Positions 9,589 through 20,879 of a stretch of 64,000 nucleotides of DNA are shown here, piece by piece. This DNA comes from Breviolum minutum Mf 1.05b.01 (Eukaryota; Sar; Dinophyceae; Suessiales; Symbiodiniaceae): assembly GCA_000507305.1 (NCBI GenBank), contig DF241053.1, forward strand, positions 1 to 64,000. The letters are read 5' to 3'. The notes below the pieces were generated by a model. The model saw nothing but the letters and a program-made list of their open reading frames with translations, did no database searches and had not been told where the DNA came from. A program made the position numbers and the translations under genes. How positions within the stretch are numbered: position 1 is the first letter of the stretch; every line of letters begins with the position of its first letter.

Positions 9589-9693
9589 TACACCCTGGAA
9601 GATTAACATTGGAACCTACAAATCACCCATTTATAAAGGAAATTATCTTCCAAACCTCCATGATTATGTTCCATGTTAATCTTCAGGGATGTA
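9589..9693. mobile_element. H-family element, young subfamily
   Basis: TACACCCTGGAAGATTAACA and its complement frame a body almost identical to the copy at 61681-61785. Only a few substitutions and short indels separate the two. Confidence 0.8.
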
Positions 9694-9698
9694 CCCAC

Positions 9699-9770
9699 TG
9701 CGTTGAGGGCTGATGTCCAAAATCAAAAAAATCAAGCTGTCCAATTCTTTCGCTGCTACCAAATATATCA
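9699..9770 (-). CDS. Candidate hydrophobic exon
   Basis: It reads IYLVAAKELDSLIFLILDI, then SPQR, between TTGCAG and GTGGGTAC. The donor lies only a few bases from the H element at 9589. Its phase does not fit the exon at 10164-10336, so the two may not be adjacent exons. Confidence 0.35.
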
Positions 9771-10073
9771 CTGCAAGGTAGTAAGGTAGATCAATGGATC
9801 CTGTTTGGGCCAGCGTCAACATAAAGTTATCCGATGAATTGCTGAAAAAAATATCCCTCTTATTATTTTTTCATCCTATTACTTGTTCCTTTCTGACTGC
9901 TAGGTGCCGGGTGTGAAAAACTCATATGCTTCTGTGCAAATTCTTATGATAATTCCTAAACCTGCATTGATGGCATTTTTTGGGTGGGGTTTTGTACTAA
10001 CCACCCTTTGGGGTGACCAACCGGCTGTTTGTTGGCTGTAATTTGCTATTTAAATCTGTTTATTGGATGGAAA

Positions 10074-10133
10074 TACTGTTGATGGAAGAAATCCTGCACC
10101 GGTTAGTGGATAGTTTCTGAACCATCAACAGTA
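10074..10133. mobile_element. Short B-family element
   Basis: Only 60 bp long: TACTGTTGATGGAAGAAATC, a small centre, then CCATCAACAGTA. It is a deletion derivative with both ends kept. Confidence 0.7.
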
Positions 10134-10163
10134 TCACATTAATAAATTGAATAACATGATAAC

Positions 10164-10336
10164 CCCAAGGATTCTGAAGCACCAAGGCTCCTCTTGATTT
10201 CTTCCACTGCGTGCATACCACTTCGCCCGTCGCCGCAGCTGCAAGGGATGCAGGGCGCGTCCATCAGCACAGCGTACGGTGAACGGTGCCGCCAGGGCGG
10301 AAGTGTTTAAGGACTCGGTGACGCCCCAGTTTCCAC
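10164..10336 (-). CDS. Well-supported exon, unknown protein
   Basis: It is 173 nt from a GACCAG acceptor to GTTATC, and GC-rich compared with its surroundings. It reads GNWGVTESLNTSALAAPFT, then RCADGRALHPLQLRRRAKW and NQEEPWCFRILG. The other two minus frames are closed. A basic stretch (LRRRAK) and an aromatic end are visible. No domain was recognised. It probably belongs to the minus-strand gene with exons further left. Confidence 0.6.
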
Positions 10337-10614
10337 CTGGTCACACAAAGTGGGTTCCTTTCTCGGTACATCCAGTTAGGGCGGTAGGGGAGTAGGGTCC
10401 ATATTACTTCACATTTGTTGGGTTATTTCACCCCAGTTTCTGCCGTGTATATATGTATATCTATTGGCCATGTATAGGATGGCCCCATGTCAATGCATTG
10501 ATAACAATCGTGGGGAACCACTTTGCAGCTGGGAATTTCTTGAGATGTTTTTCCTGAAAGCCGAATAATGGTGACTGGAGAGAATTCGGGAAGCTTAGAA
10601 ACGGTGAAAATAAA

Positions 10615-10731
10615 CACTCCCTGAAACTAACAGCAATAGCAATCTGCCAGGAAGCCTTCTCAAAAAAAGGAAAGGATAGTCTTCCAACACCATTCATTTT
10701 CAGGTGCGAACTGTTAGTTTCAGGGAGGGTA
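10615..10731. mobile_element. H-family element
   Basis: It runs from CACTCCCTGAAACTAACAGC to CTGTTAGTTTCAGGGAGGGT. Confidence 0.75.
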
Positions 10732-11412
10732 AATCAACGTTTCAAGAACGGGACTGTTGTGTTTTTTTTGTAAATGTCTATCTTGGACAGGTAAGTAACA
10801 GTAAAGGCCCTCGTAATCAGTAAAAGATTGTAAAAGGGAGATCACTGGTTGTGAGTAAACCCTACTTTTAAACTTAAGTTCATGCAGCTTGTGGGTGGTT
10901 GTATCAACTGAGATGAATTGATTTACAAACATTAGGGAACCTCTCCACACTTTGAGGGACATTGATCATCCGCAATGGTGTGTGAAAAGCCTTCAATCAA
11001 TGTCAAGGCAATTCAGCACTCATCCATTGAAAAACATCGATTCTTTAAAATTGAATTCATGGGGGCTATCCAAATGATGGTACCAAGAGAAATGACCATA
11101 AAGGATACAAACATTGATAAATAGTAGACAACTGAAGGTTTTCCCAATGGTCCTCTACAAAAACCACTATGCTGGAGGATTCGCTTACGTAAATGATTTT
11201 CATGCGCTCAACCTTTCTTGCTTCCGTCGACCTGTTAACCTCAAATATGTCGGTCGATATTTTTTTGGTTGACATGGAAACGGCAAAACATAATCCCCAA
11301 AAATATCTTCCCTCAAGCAAACATAAAGCTAAACTACATTAAACTACAGTCCAAGTCTGGGACAAAAACAAACATAATCCACATTTATTCAAAAAATACG
11401 ACACAAATGATC

Positions 11413-11514
11413 ACTAGTTGGTGGTTTCAACCCCTTTGAAAAAATATGAGTCAAATTGGGTCATCTCCCCAGGTAGGGGTGAAAATTAAAAAATATTTCA
11501 AACCACCAGGGTAG
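11413..11514. mobile_element. A-family element
   Basis: It has an intact left end CTAGTTGGTGGTTTCAACCC and a mutated right end ACCACCAGGGTAG. Confidence 0.75.
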
Positions 11515-11552
11515 ATCATATCTGCGAGGATTTGAACAATAAATCTGCCCTA

Positions 11553-11660
11553 TACGGGTGTTTCCAAAAATAGGGGTACCCCAAAATGGATGGTTTATAA
11601 CGGAAAACCCTATTAAAATGGGATGATTTGGGGGTACCACCATGTAAGGAAACATCCATA
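11553..11660. mobile_element. G-family element
   Basis: It runs from TACGGGTGTTTCC to GGAAACATCCATA, with the inner pair CCAAAATGGATGGTTTATAA and CCCATTTTAATAG-type arms. Confidence 0.75.
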
Positions 11661-12056
11661 TTCACTGGCCGCCAATCAGCAACTGCTTTCGGTACCTCGA
11701 AACCACAAAAACTGTTCGATGGATCGCTCGGAGCGTGCCTCAGGGACGCCAGGTGGGTAGAAAGGTTTGCATCACCAAAAGAAATAGTTGACTACAACAT
11801 CTACAAATAAATCATCATTACACCTTCAGATTATCTGATCTCAAAAATATTAGCCAAATTAGATCAATTTCCCAAGTAAGAGGTGTACAATTGTGCCATT
11901 TCCTTCAAATCATTACACCCCCAGAAGTTTAACATAGCCCTTGAGACATGATAGTACATTCTTGATGGGGCACCAATGATACCTCATAGGAACCACGTAG
12001 TCTAGAAAGAAGAGAAGAAGAACGCAACGTAACCACGTTGCGTAAACCGGCGACTT

Positions 12057-12275
12057 GCTTGGATGTCCCAAGAAGTTATTTAAATGGTTTGTAAATGGGA
12101 TGATATACACCCCCAACATGACATTGGAAAATGCCCATGTTCAATAGGAAATACATCTTCAAATCGTGGATTTTCCATTGTCATGTTAGTTTTTCGGGGG
12201 TAACCCCAATATGTCCCATTTATGAGTAAGTTATAATCCATTTACTAACCATTTACTAATTTCCTGGCTCATCCC
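12057..12275. mobile_element. D-family element with an H element nested inside
   Basis: The outer D starts CTTGGATGTCCCAAGAAGTT and ends TTTACTAATTTCCTGGCTC. Between the D arms, 12105-12202 is a complete H element (TACACCCCCAACATGACA to GTTAGTTTTTCGGGGGTA). The order of insertion is D first, then H. Confidence 0.7.
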
Positions 12276-12295
12276 AAAAATGGGATTCTGGAGCT

Positions 12296-12967
12296 CTACA
12301 TCAGTCCTCCTTGCCCAGTGACACCGCGATAAACTGGTCGTCCATTCTTCAACTCCGGCTGCAAGAGGTAGCGACCAGCAACAGTGGGATAACCAGAAAG
12401 AAAGACCTTCGGGGCAATGTTTTGTGGATTGAAATCAGAAAATTGATAAATGGCGGCTAAAGAAACATTTGATATGCCCACTGAGTTCTTTGCAACTGAG
12501 GGGATAAGGTCACTCAACTGTACCAAATTGTTTCATGTTTTGTCTTGCCTCTTTCGGAGCTTCTTCCAAAACATTTGCCAAGGATTCTTCTTCGGCGCAG
12601 TCCTGTTGTTTTTTCACAAAAAACAAATCATGTTTTTGGTGTCCAAATCCTGGACTAGTTGGTTTCAACCCATTTGAAAAATATGCTCGTCAAATTGGAT
12701 CATCTCCCCAGGTAAGGGTTAAAACAAAATGATTGAAACCACCACGTATTACCCTCCTTGTAACTAAAATAGCTCCTGAAAGTCAAATTTTACATACCTG
12801 CATAGCCCGTCAAAAATGTTGATTTAAAGATTTAATAAACCTATATACAAACCTCGTTGGTTCTCCTCCGTGGGCCCAGGTTCAGGAGCAGGTTCCGGCT
12901 CGCTGGTTGGTCGCACGGGCTCCTGGCACGTCGGTGCGGCCCAAAATTCAAGGAGGGAATCCCATGC
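12296..12967 (-). CDS. Two exons: acidic-proline linker and NGRPVYRG domain
   Basis: Exon A (12967 to 12853) has a CCAG acceptor and GTTTGT donor. It reads AWDSLLEFWAAPTCQEP and then a low-complexity SEPEPAPEPGPTEEN linker. Exon B (12406 to 12296) reads VFLSGYPTVAGRYLLQPELK, then NGRPVYRGVTGQGG, to a stop. The pattern of a glycine-tyrosine turn followed by NGRPVYR is common in extracellular or scaffold-like repeat domains of protist proteins. The simplest phase join of A to B does not match, so an exon or a different acceptor is missing. An A element and half an H element lie in the intron. Confidence 0.5.
12655..12798. mobile_element. A element abutted by a half H element
   Basis: A runs from CTAGTTGGTTTCAACC to ACCACGTA. 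TACCCTCCTTGTAACTAAAA of an H left arm begins within two bases, and its right arm is missing. Confidence 0.6.
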
Positions 12968-13369
12968 CTGGTATCCTAAACAACCAATTTTTGTATGGGA
13001 CCCCAATCCGTTTGGTGAAACAATTTTTTGGAATATTTTGTTTGGTGAAACAATTATTAATTTGGAAGTTTAACCAGGGTGTTACATACAACAACTATTT
13101 TTTTGATGGATGGAAATGGTGATTTCCAACCATTTTTTATGTAATGATTTGGTTCATCATCCAGTTGAAAGTTTGCCATAAAAAACTGGGCCTGGGCCAA
13201 TTTGGAGTTCCAGGTGGATGAAATTCACAAAGTGTATCATGGCCAGCGTGAAAAACCCCAACCGGTTGGAAAGACCTTTGCTGAGAAATTTACTAATGAA
13301 AATGACCATCCTTTCAATCCCATTGTTTATGATTGTTCATCACAAGGGCACCAGGCAGGTATAGATACA

Positions 13370-13440
13370 CTAGTTGGTGGTTGAACCAACCCATCTGAAG
13401 ATTATGCGCAAGTCAAATTGGAACATCTCCCCAGGAAAGG
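13370..13440. mobile_element. A-family left half
   Basis: CTAGTTGGTGGTTGAACCAA..CATCTCCCCAGG is present and the right arm is lost. An open plus frame (13202-13369, KTFAEKFTNENDHPFNPIV) runs into its left end and could be an exon. Confidence 0.6.
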
Positions 13441-14371
13441 CCATAGGGAAACAAAACAAAGAAATGTTGGGCAGTTCATGACACATGGATGAATCCCAGA
13501 TCTTGTTCATTGGGGTTTGTGCAGAATCCAGTTGAAGTATCTCCTTGAATCTTGGCATCTTCCCTTGAACCAAGGAAACCAATAAATCATGATCACATAG
13601 CCTTTACATGAGAAGGTTAAACCCTCAACCTGAGTTGGTTGGCACAAGTTGGCCATGTTTGAGTCCCACATTTTTGGGCACATTCTATGTGAAACAACGA
13701 TGCAAATATCGGGGTCAGAGGGGGAGTTGTAAGGGGATATGATAAATATGTGGGAGTTATACAACTAACAAGTTGAGGCCACACCTGAACAGCGAACAAC
13801 AAAGGCCACTAGTGACATTGGATGATTTCATCCTGTCCTCATGACTGGTGAGTAGGCACCAATCCTGTCTCAACTCACCTGACTGTTAAAAATCCCTCAA
13901 AATAATGAGGTAGCATAACGCTACAACCTCCCTGGTATTTTCCAACAACTATCCCAGGGTCCCATCTGATCTGGCTGACCTTTCATTCTCAAAACATGGG
14001 AAACCTTGGATGTGGAACAAAACCCCCCCGGAAAAAAAATCTGGGTAAATTATACCAGTTCACCAACATGGATTTCCCTTAACAAAGGGCATAATATCCT
14101 TTAACAAAGCTACCGAGATGGCTGAAAGCCATCGTTTCTGAAGTAGCAAAAACATGGGTAGATCATGCTGTTGATGGAAGACACCTTGCACCAAATAGGA
14201 ATGTTTATGTATATATATATATGTATAAATGTATGCATTGCTGCAAATACACATACATACAAAACTCTGTCACAAAAACCACATATCTGGCATATCAACT
14301 TGATTCACCAAATTTCCAAGATAATATTTCCACCAACCAATTTTTGACCTTGCAATCTTGCTGAAGCTGAA

Positions 14372-14545
14372 CTAGTTGGTGGTTTCAACCCATTCCCAAA
14401 AATGTGAGTCAAATTGGATCAATCCCCCAACTAGCTGTGAAACTAAAAAGTCTTTGAAACCACCATCTAGTCTAGAATATGACAGTAGTTTATTGTATCC
14501 CATAGGATCCATGTATGGTAAATCATCTATCATGTATGGTATGAG
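14372..14545. mobile_element. A element plus C fragment (composite)
   Basis: A occupies 14372-14470. TCTAGAATATGACAGTAG and CCCATAGGATCCATGTATGG follow, in the same arrangement as at 3790. A short coding-like stretch (FDLAILLKLN) ends at its left border. Confidence 0.7.
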
Positions 14546-14579
14546 ATGTCTAGGATATGAAACCACCACCTAGATATGT

Positions 14580-14663
14580 AATACTCTTGATGGAAGAAAT
14601 CCCAAAACAACCAACCTGGGATCTAACAAAACTCCCACAAAAATCATGGAATAAACTCCCACC
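14580..14663. mobile_element. B-family element, truncated
   Basis: TACTCTTGATGGAAGAAATC and the body CTGGGAT..AATCATGG..ATAAACT are present. The right TIR is gone. Confidence 0.5.
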
Positions 14664-14698
14664 ACCACCACCACCACTTAGAATTCCCATCTCACCCC

Positions 14699-14823
14699 TA
14701 CTCCTCCACAACAACTTCCTTCACTTCGCCGACCACCTCCGCGACTTTCTCGACTTCCGCCGTTTTGGCTCGCTGGGCAGTGAAACGTCGAGGACCACTC
14801 CATTGATCTTGTTCAGGCATATC
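14699..14823 (-). CDS. Terminal exon, Val/Glu coiled coil
   Basis: The acceptor is TTTTGGGTCAACTCAG. It reads MPEQDQWSGPRRFTAQRAK, then a heptad-like run of Ala, Glu, Val and Lys (VEKVAEVVGEVKEVV), to TAG. GC content is well above the flanks. A donor (GTGGTC) inside would allow further splicing, so the stop may not be used. No family was assigned. Confidence 0.55.
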
Positions 14824-15172
14824 CTGAGTTGACCCAAAACAAACAACGGGGGACGTGAAAAAAGGGCAGCTTTCTTTAACAAAGGCGGCCTCTTAAACAA
14901 AGGCAGTTGTATAATATATATTTCATTTTTTTTTTGGTGGGTGGCGCATTTGGAGCATAGATATATGAAATGTTTTGTGTATATGTAGTGAGTCATATCT
15001 ATAGTATAGGTATGTGATATGTGCATGCATAAACATATATACCTATACGTGTAAAATCTTATCCTTTTTGCAACCAGGGCATAAACAAGAGCCGTATCTG
15101 GGATATCACAACTGCTATTCAGCTGTTATTAGAAACTAAAGAACACATATTGGACAATGTGATACAACTATC

Positions 15173-15297
15173 ATGGCTGGTCCACAACCTCCCAAAAAAA
15201 CATACGGCCTTATTAAAATCAAAGGCTTATTATCCATTGGTTTCCCTCAGATTTCTGGGGGGGACGTTAGGGGAGAGGAGGTAGACTCGACTAGCTA
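15173..15297. mobile_element. I-family element
   Basis: It runs from ATGGCTGGTCCACAACCTCC to GGAGGTAGACTCGACTAGC, with the inner repeat GGCCTTATTAAAATC. An ATG-started open frame through it is element sequence. A coding-like tail (KPKKQVFKDIAQASGGG) follows a CTACAG just after it. Confidence 0.65.
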
Positions 15298-15589
15298 TGA
15301 AACTACAGCCAGTATTGCGAAACCCAAAAAACAAGTGTTCAAAGACATCGCCCAAGCGTCTGGAGGAGGAATGAACTCCAAAACCAAGACATCGCTACCG
15401 GGTTCGAAGGATAAGTTCCTGTAGCTCTCAATGGTCAAAAAGGAAGAAACAACACTGGGTGGTGCTTGGTAAAGCAATGACCGCCATGTTAAGGAATGAA
15501 TAATATTATATCAATTTTTTGTATACTCCAGGTATGGGCTTCAGGATATTCAGCAAGTAAAACTTCTACATACCATGCAGTATACATAG

Positions 15590-15696
15590 CCATGGAAAAG
15601 GCTCCTGGTCATCTTCCCAACCGAACGAAGGCTGGACTGGGCTGACTTGAAGGAGTTTGATATCTTGAAGCTTCTGGAGGAGATGATCTTGATCTA
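15590..15696 (+). CDS. Exon ending in an A element
   Basis: It follows ATACATAG and reads WKRLLVIFPTERRLDWADLK, then EFDILKLLEEMILI. This is strongly helical and the only protein-like plus frame. It runs to ATCTA^GTTGGTGG, so the natural donor would be supplied by the left TIR of the A copy. The right half of that A copy is missing, so the acceptor must lie further on. Function unknown. Confidence 0.5.
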
Positions 15697-15870
15697 GTTG
15701 GTGGTTTCAACCCACCCATCTGAAAAATATGATATTTGGAGATTTTACCCAGGGACCCTGGAATGGTACCCTATAACCCTTGTTTTGGAGGATTAACCCC
15801 CATTTATCCTCATTTTAACACCATTTTAAGGGATTCTTAGGGACTCATTTTAAGGGGTATCTTCCAGGGG
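15694..15870. mobile_element. A left half followed by a separate palindrome
   Basis: CTAGTTGGTGGTTTC..TGAAAAATATGA is the A half. From about 15752, ACCCTGGAATGGTACCCTAT pairs with AAGGGGTATCTTCCAGGGGT and CATTTTAAC repeats lie inside. I see one copy only of this second palindrome. Confidence 0.5.
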
Positions 15871-16001
15871 TATCTTCCCAATTTCATTGAAATATACTCT
15901 CATTGGATCATCCCAGTTGATTCATTGTTTTGTTCTCCGAACAAAATGGAGAAGTCTGATTGAAAACAGTTACGCAAACGTTATTTGACAGTTTGGAAGT
16001 T

Positions 16002-16282
16002 TACACTCCCAAAGCTTAACATGGATGTCCAAAAGATATTTCCTTTCTTACTAGGGCTTGTTTTCAGGTTCCATGCACAACTTCAGGGGTCACTACATCT
16101 TTCATCATCTTTCAGAATTTCCATGCACAACCAAAAATAAATATTTAAAAAAACGTATGGAGATGTGATCCAAATTACCCTCTAGTAAACTAACGTGGCA
16201 ACAGAAAATGGACCTTGTGAAGATGTATGTCCTATTGAAAATGAGGGATTTCCAGCTTGCCATGTTAGTTCACCAAAGGCAC
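16002..16282. mobile_element. Two H-family elements
   Basis: 16002-16095 has TACACTCCCAAAGCTTAACA and GTTCCATGCACAACTTCAGG. 16176-16282 has TACCCTCTAGTAAACTAACG and CATGTTAGTTCACC. Both are diverged. Confidence 0.55.
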
Positions 16283-16480
16283 AACGTCAACAAAAACCCT
16301 TAGCTGCCATCTCGGATTCTACTGGCGGCTTTGTAGGGATCCTTATATTGGCCTGTCATAATCCCTATATAACTGGGTCATATAATCCACTTATATACAG
16401 CAAATAAGCAGTGGCCCTTGTTTACTGTTGGTCTCATGATAGGTGCCAAGATGACTCTCCACACATCGTGTTGCAGTTAT

Positions 16481-16619
16481 TCAGTCAAAGTTCAAGATCA
16501 TGCCGCTGATCAATTCAATTTCGCCTCTCCAGCGAAGCTTGCCCTTTTTCATCAAATCCTTAAGCAACAACAAAAAAACAACGACGACGATACGACGACG
16601 TTGACGACAACAGCAGCCT

Positions 16620-16671
<52 letters not shown>

Positions 16672-16684
16672 GCAACAGCAACAG

Positions 16685-16715
<31 letters not shown>

Positions 16716-16746
16716 AACAACAACAACAACAACGACAACGACAACG

Positions 16747-16783
<37 letters not shown>

Positions 16784-19575
16784 GGAAAACGACAACAACG
16801 ACAACAACAACAACAACAACAACCAAGCAACCAACCAACCAAACAAAAACTCTACAGAGTATAGACTTGTTTGGTGACCAGTGAAACTACCCATTGGAAA
16901 ATGACGTTTTAATAAGGATCCCCTACTTGAAATGCAACGATCCTCACTCAGTGACTGTTACTAGTTAGGGGAGCATCCCACGGCATCCAAACCCTTACCG
17001 AGCTGACATGACACTTCACTACTGTTGATGCTTCAGAAATCCCATTCCCAACCAGAATGGGTACATGTATCAAAACCCTGTAAAATGATGGGATTAAAAA
17101 AACATCTCAACAAGGTGCAGGATTTTTGTTTGCATCAACCGGTGCGGATATGTTTTCTCCCTCCCAAGATATTGATACATGTTGTTGCGTAGTGTATTTC
17201 ATCATTGACTTTCAACTTCCACCGTTACAGGTATGGGGGGGATCACCCGAAACGGGCCAGTACGGGTATGTTTATTTCCATTCCACTTCATCAAACTGGA
17301 TCATCTCCCCCACGCATAATGGCTGAAAACAAAGGTTTGCACAAAACAAAAACAGTTTTTGATTGAAGCTTCCGTTTTTTTTGCCACCTTTGTTGCAAAC
17401 TGAAGAATATATACAACTTTGATCAAATTTGTTGCCTTCTATTTCACCAACCAGAATTTTGGTGGATTCTCTGAGGTAATTTCACTGTCAAAAATCTATT
17501 TCCCTTCCGTCCTGGCGGGTAAAAACAACTCCATCAAAGTCAAATAAATCTCATGATTTGGATCTATGAACCCCACTCAACAGCTGAAAATGAAGGTGTT
17601 GTATCTTGGATTTACTTGTTTCAATGCCTAAAAAAAAAGAAGTTCCAACATTGGATAGGATTACCTTTTACTTTTCACTATACACCTTTTTTTTAGGGGG
17701 GAATTCCCAACCGGCGGGTTGAAAGGAGGTCGCTATTAATAAATTGCCAAGGATCAACTTTCACAGTATCCTCCTGGAAGATCAAGGCGCCCCAAGGTTC
17801 CAGTCGAATTTCGAATTTGCTGCCAGGATATTCCCACCAACCAACGATGCGCTTCTCATAGTTGTCCTTGAAAAGAAACAGCCAAGGGTTTCAAGGTTTC
17901 ACTCCCCAAGGCGGAGAAAATTTGGGCTTTCTCAGAAAGAAATGAGGGAAGTTTGCCCATATCTTAGAGAAAATGTTTAATTAAAGTGGAAAATACTAGA
18001 TGATAATTTGAGTTGACAGTACTAAGATGCTACTAGAAGTCCCTAAACAGTTCAAAACAGAAAGGTAGAAAACATAAAAACTATAGCTATGTTGAAGTCA
18101 TCTCCAAATGGTTAAATCAAATTGTCAAGCATTGCAACCCCAACGCATCACGTCACCTTTCATCTTAAGCCCCAACAGCCCTTCACACTTTGGACCGGCG
18201 TTCCTGTGCAACTTTTCGTTGTTCCGGTTTGGAGGCGGACCAACGCCACTCTGGAAGTTCTTGTGAGATTTCTTCCGCCAACTTCCAGAACTCCAGAGTA
18301 AAGGTCTCGCGTTCGCCGGATGGACCTGTTGGCTTTTTACCAAAAAAATGATCTGCTGATGCTGAATCCCAGAGGATCTATGAACGGTACATTTACCTAC
18401 AGTTGCCATAAACATGAACCACATGTAGGTCAATAATATACCATACATTAATGATTTGGGTACAGTATATAAGTGGTTGAGTAGACTTTCTGAACCATCA
18501 ACCATATTGCCTTGGCAACAGTGAGGTTGATCCTGATCGCGATAGCTTCCTACATGTCCATTCCTTCTGTCTTGTACTTAATATGATCTCAAAGTATATA
18601 TTTGTTTCTTGGGTGGGGGATACAAGCCCGAAACCAGTGTTACTTAAGGCCCCCTTCAAAAAAATATGACATCTATAGATCATCATAACATGTAACTCTA
18701 AGGGTGCCAACTGGCAACAACACAACATCTATATACCCATGACCTCAAAAAAACATCTACACCCATTTTTGTTCCCATTCTTTGCATCTGCCACCTTTGA
18801 CTCCATCTCGCAAGGCTTCATCCACTGTCTTGGCGGCTGTTTCCCAATCACTCCGACCCATATGTGCTTTTGCCAAGCGATAACGTGTTTTCACCGAAGC
18901 AGGATCGTCCTGCCACACTTAGCAGCGACTGCTTTTGGAACTGGATCTCTAAGGCACGTCTAAGGGGAATCTCTAGGTGGAAAAAATCATGTTCACTCAA
19001 ATGGTGGTCAACTAAGCGGATGGTATTCTATCCCAGTTGCTGATTAATGGCTAAGAATAGGCCAAACACCACCCCATAGGAGTGAACTAAAATAATTTAC
19101 CCATGTGAAACTTCACTTCACTATGGATGGCTCATATATCTCCACTTATAGTCCCAACTGGCATATTTCACCACACTTGGGTGAGTAGTATACGTAAATG
19201 CAGCCATCACCCCAACCATGTCAGGGAGGATTGAAATCCAAAACACAGGGCAAGTAAGAGGAAGTATGTAAAAAGCATAACAATAATGACCTTAGTTATA
19301 ACAGCTATATGGCTATATGATTTAAGTACATGTTTTTGTCATGATATAAAGAAATATATACATATACATATAAATTACATAATTCATATGAATATTATAT
19401 ACATCTAATATACACACTCACTAATATCACATTTAACAACAAGGAAAAATCAACTCCCTATCTTCTTCCCCACCAATCCCACCAAAAATATCACCACCAG
19501 TCCCAACAGCATCTCCTCCAATGATTGCTCTGCTAAGGTGGCAGCTTCTCTCCAGCGTTGATTGGAGAGTTCGAC
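16481..19575 (-). CDS. TPR protein with WWEYPG C-terminal domain, five exons
   Basis: Exons, 5' to 3': 19575-19498 (acceptor CCAAAAAG), 18909-18795, 18325-18189, 17866-17765 (acceptor TTTCTTTTCAAG) and 16558-16481 (acceptor TTGCTTAAG, stop TGA). Phases agree at all four junctions. Exons 1-2 give TPR helices: VELSNQRWREAATLAEQ, then LDDPASVKTRYRLAKAHMGR and SDWETAAKTVDEALRDG. This resembles the co-chaperone/FKBP type, where such repeats dock protein partners. Exon 3 is charged (FTLEFWKLAEEISQELPEW). Exons 4-5 read KRIVGWWEYPGSKFEIRL, PWGALIFQED, KGKLRWRGEIELISGMILNFD, which looks like a beta-rich sensor-like module. Introns carry a C element, a B element and a long AAC tract. The 5' end is probably missing (see 20880-20989). 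Cytosolic by default, as no signal was seen. Confidence 0.7.
16565..16835. repeat. AAC/AACGAC microsatellite tract
   Basis: About 270 bp of AAC units with ACGACA and GCA variants. On the minus strand it is a GTT-rich tract ending at the TTGTTGTTGCTTAAG acceptor of the last TPR-gene exon, so it doubles as that intron's pyrimidine-rich end. The large open frames across it are artefacts of the repeat. Confidence 0.85.
17018..17139. mobile_element. B-family element, diverged
   Basis: TACTGTTGATGCTTCAGAAA at the left and GGTGCAGGATTTTTGTTTGC at the right, with AAACCCTGTAAAATGATGGG between. It lies in the last intron of the TPR gene. Confidence 0.55.
18368..18460. mobile_element. C-family element in a TPR-gene intron
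   Basis: GAGGATCTATGAACGGTACA and ATATACCATACATTAATG are the arms, and CATTTACCTACAG and ATGTAGGTCAATA pair inside. It lies wholly within the intron between exons 2 and 3. Confidence 0.65.
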
Positions 19576-20350
19576 CTTTTTGGGCGAGGCGAAGACCGAA
19601 AGGCCGCAAGTCGCAAGGCACCCCATCGATGATGGGGGGTTGGTTAGGTTGTACGTAACTTAGCTACCCTATAAATAAATGGGCCTTATATAAAATCTTA
19701 GGAAAACCCGGTAACTGGGGGACCTTGTAAACCCTTAGAAGTTTCAGACTGATAACTGGTAAGGGGGCGCAGTTAAGAACTATAACATGTATTTTGGTTG
19801 AAGATGTTTTTTTCCTTTTTCTAGTGGGTTTCACCCACCGGGCGTGGGGTCAACAAATTACTATGAAGGCCACTATTGCAATGGCCACTGGACCTCTACA
19901 ATCAGTTGCGAGTCTTTGCTCGGACCATTTTCATATGGACTATGGCCATCTCGAGCTCAATTGGATCATCACAAATTGCAAGTCATGATATGGGTGTGTC
20001 TTAAGATTCACGGGAAATCCCAAATCCAGCAAATTCATACTAAAACTCACTTTGGATAGTAATCAGGAAGTACATGGAAGTACCCGTCTCTCTATATCTG
20101 TCTCATCCATTTTTTTTCTTGCACCAATGGTCTTTTCAAGTCATTTTCCTGTGAATTCCCATGAGGATCTTGATTTCCGGCGAAAATGAACCCAATATAA
20201 ATTCAAATCTATATAAAAACGAATCTGGCAACATACCTACAGGCTAAAGATCTCACGAGTCAACCAGAAAATATGCCGAAAAAAAATGGAGCTGAAAGAT
20301 TCTCCCAATGGTTTCATGGGTCTCAGAAAAATGGAGTCAAACCCTCACTG

Positions 20351-20468
20351 ATGGCTAGTCAACCTACCCCCCCCTAACGTATCCCCCGCCCAGAGGTAAA
20401 GGCCTTATTAAATCCTTATTTCTGGAAAGGGTACGCTAGGGAGGGGGCGGGTTTGGTGAATCAGCCAT
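20351..20468. mobile_element. I-family element
   Basis: It runs from ATGGCTAGTCAACCTACCCC to a GGCGGGTTTGGTGAATCAGCCAT-type end, with the inner pair GTAAAGGCCTTATTAAATCC/TTATTTCTGG. Confidence 0.75.
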
Positions 20469-20879
20469 AAACTCAATCAACAACCTGCCCATCTAACGCT
20501 TATCTCGCATCAGCTTCTGACAAACAAAGTCTTCAAGTCCACCCAATTTGGCGACTTGTTTTGACCCAATGACTTCATCATCTCTTTTTACACTGGGGAA
20601 ACAAACAGTTTTTTAGAAAATCATACTTGGAAGTCAAAAGATCCACATGAAATCAACTTCAAAATAATCATAATCCACATGACCATCAATGAATCAACTC
20701 AACAAAAAGCACAACTTGCAACTTCCAAACCTTCAACTTTCATCTTTCTCGAGTTTTTGGTTACCGAAAAAAAAAACAAATCTCCCACCCCCCCAAAAAA
20801 AAATATATATATATATATATGTCCAGTCGCCCCCTCTTTGAAAACCCCCCCCCCAACCCGGGGGTTGAAAAATACTGGG

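Noticed and set aside
15173-15424. An ATG-started 83-codon plus ORF as a whole gene
   Set aside because: Its first 40 codons are an I-family element; only the part after the CTACAG at about 15311 may be an exon.
16481-16894. Long poly-Leu, poly-Val and poly-Cys open frames
   Set aside because: They are translations of the AAC/GTT microsatellite in three frames and not proteins.
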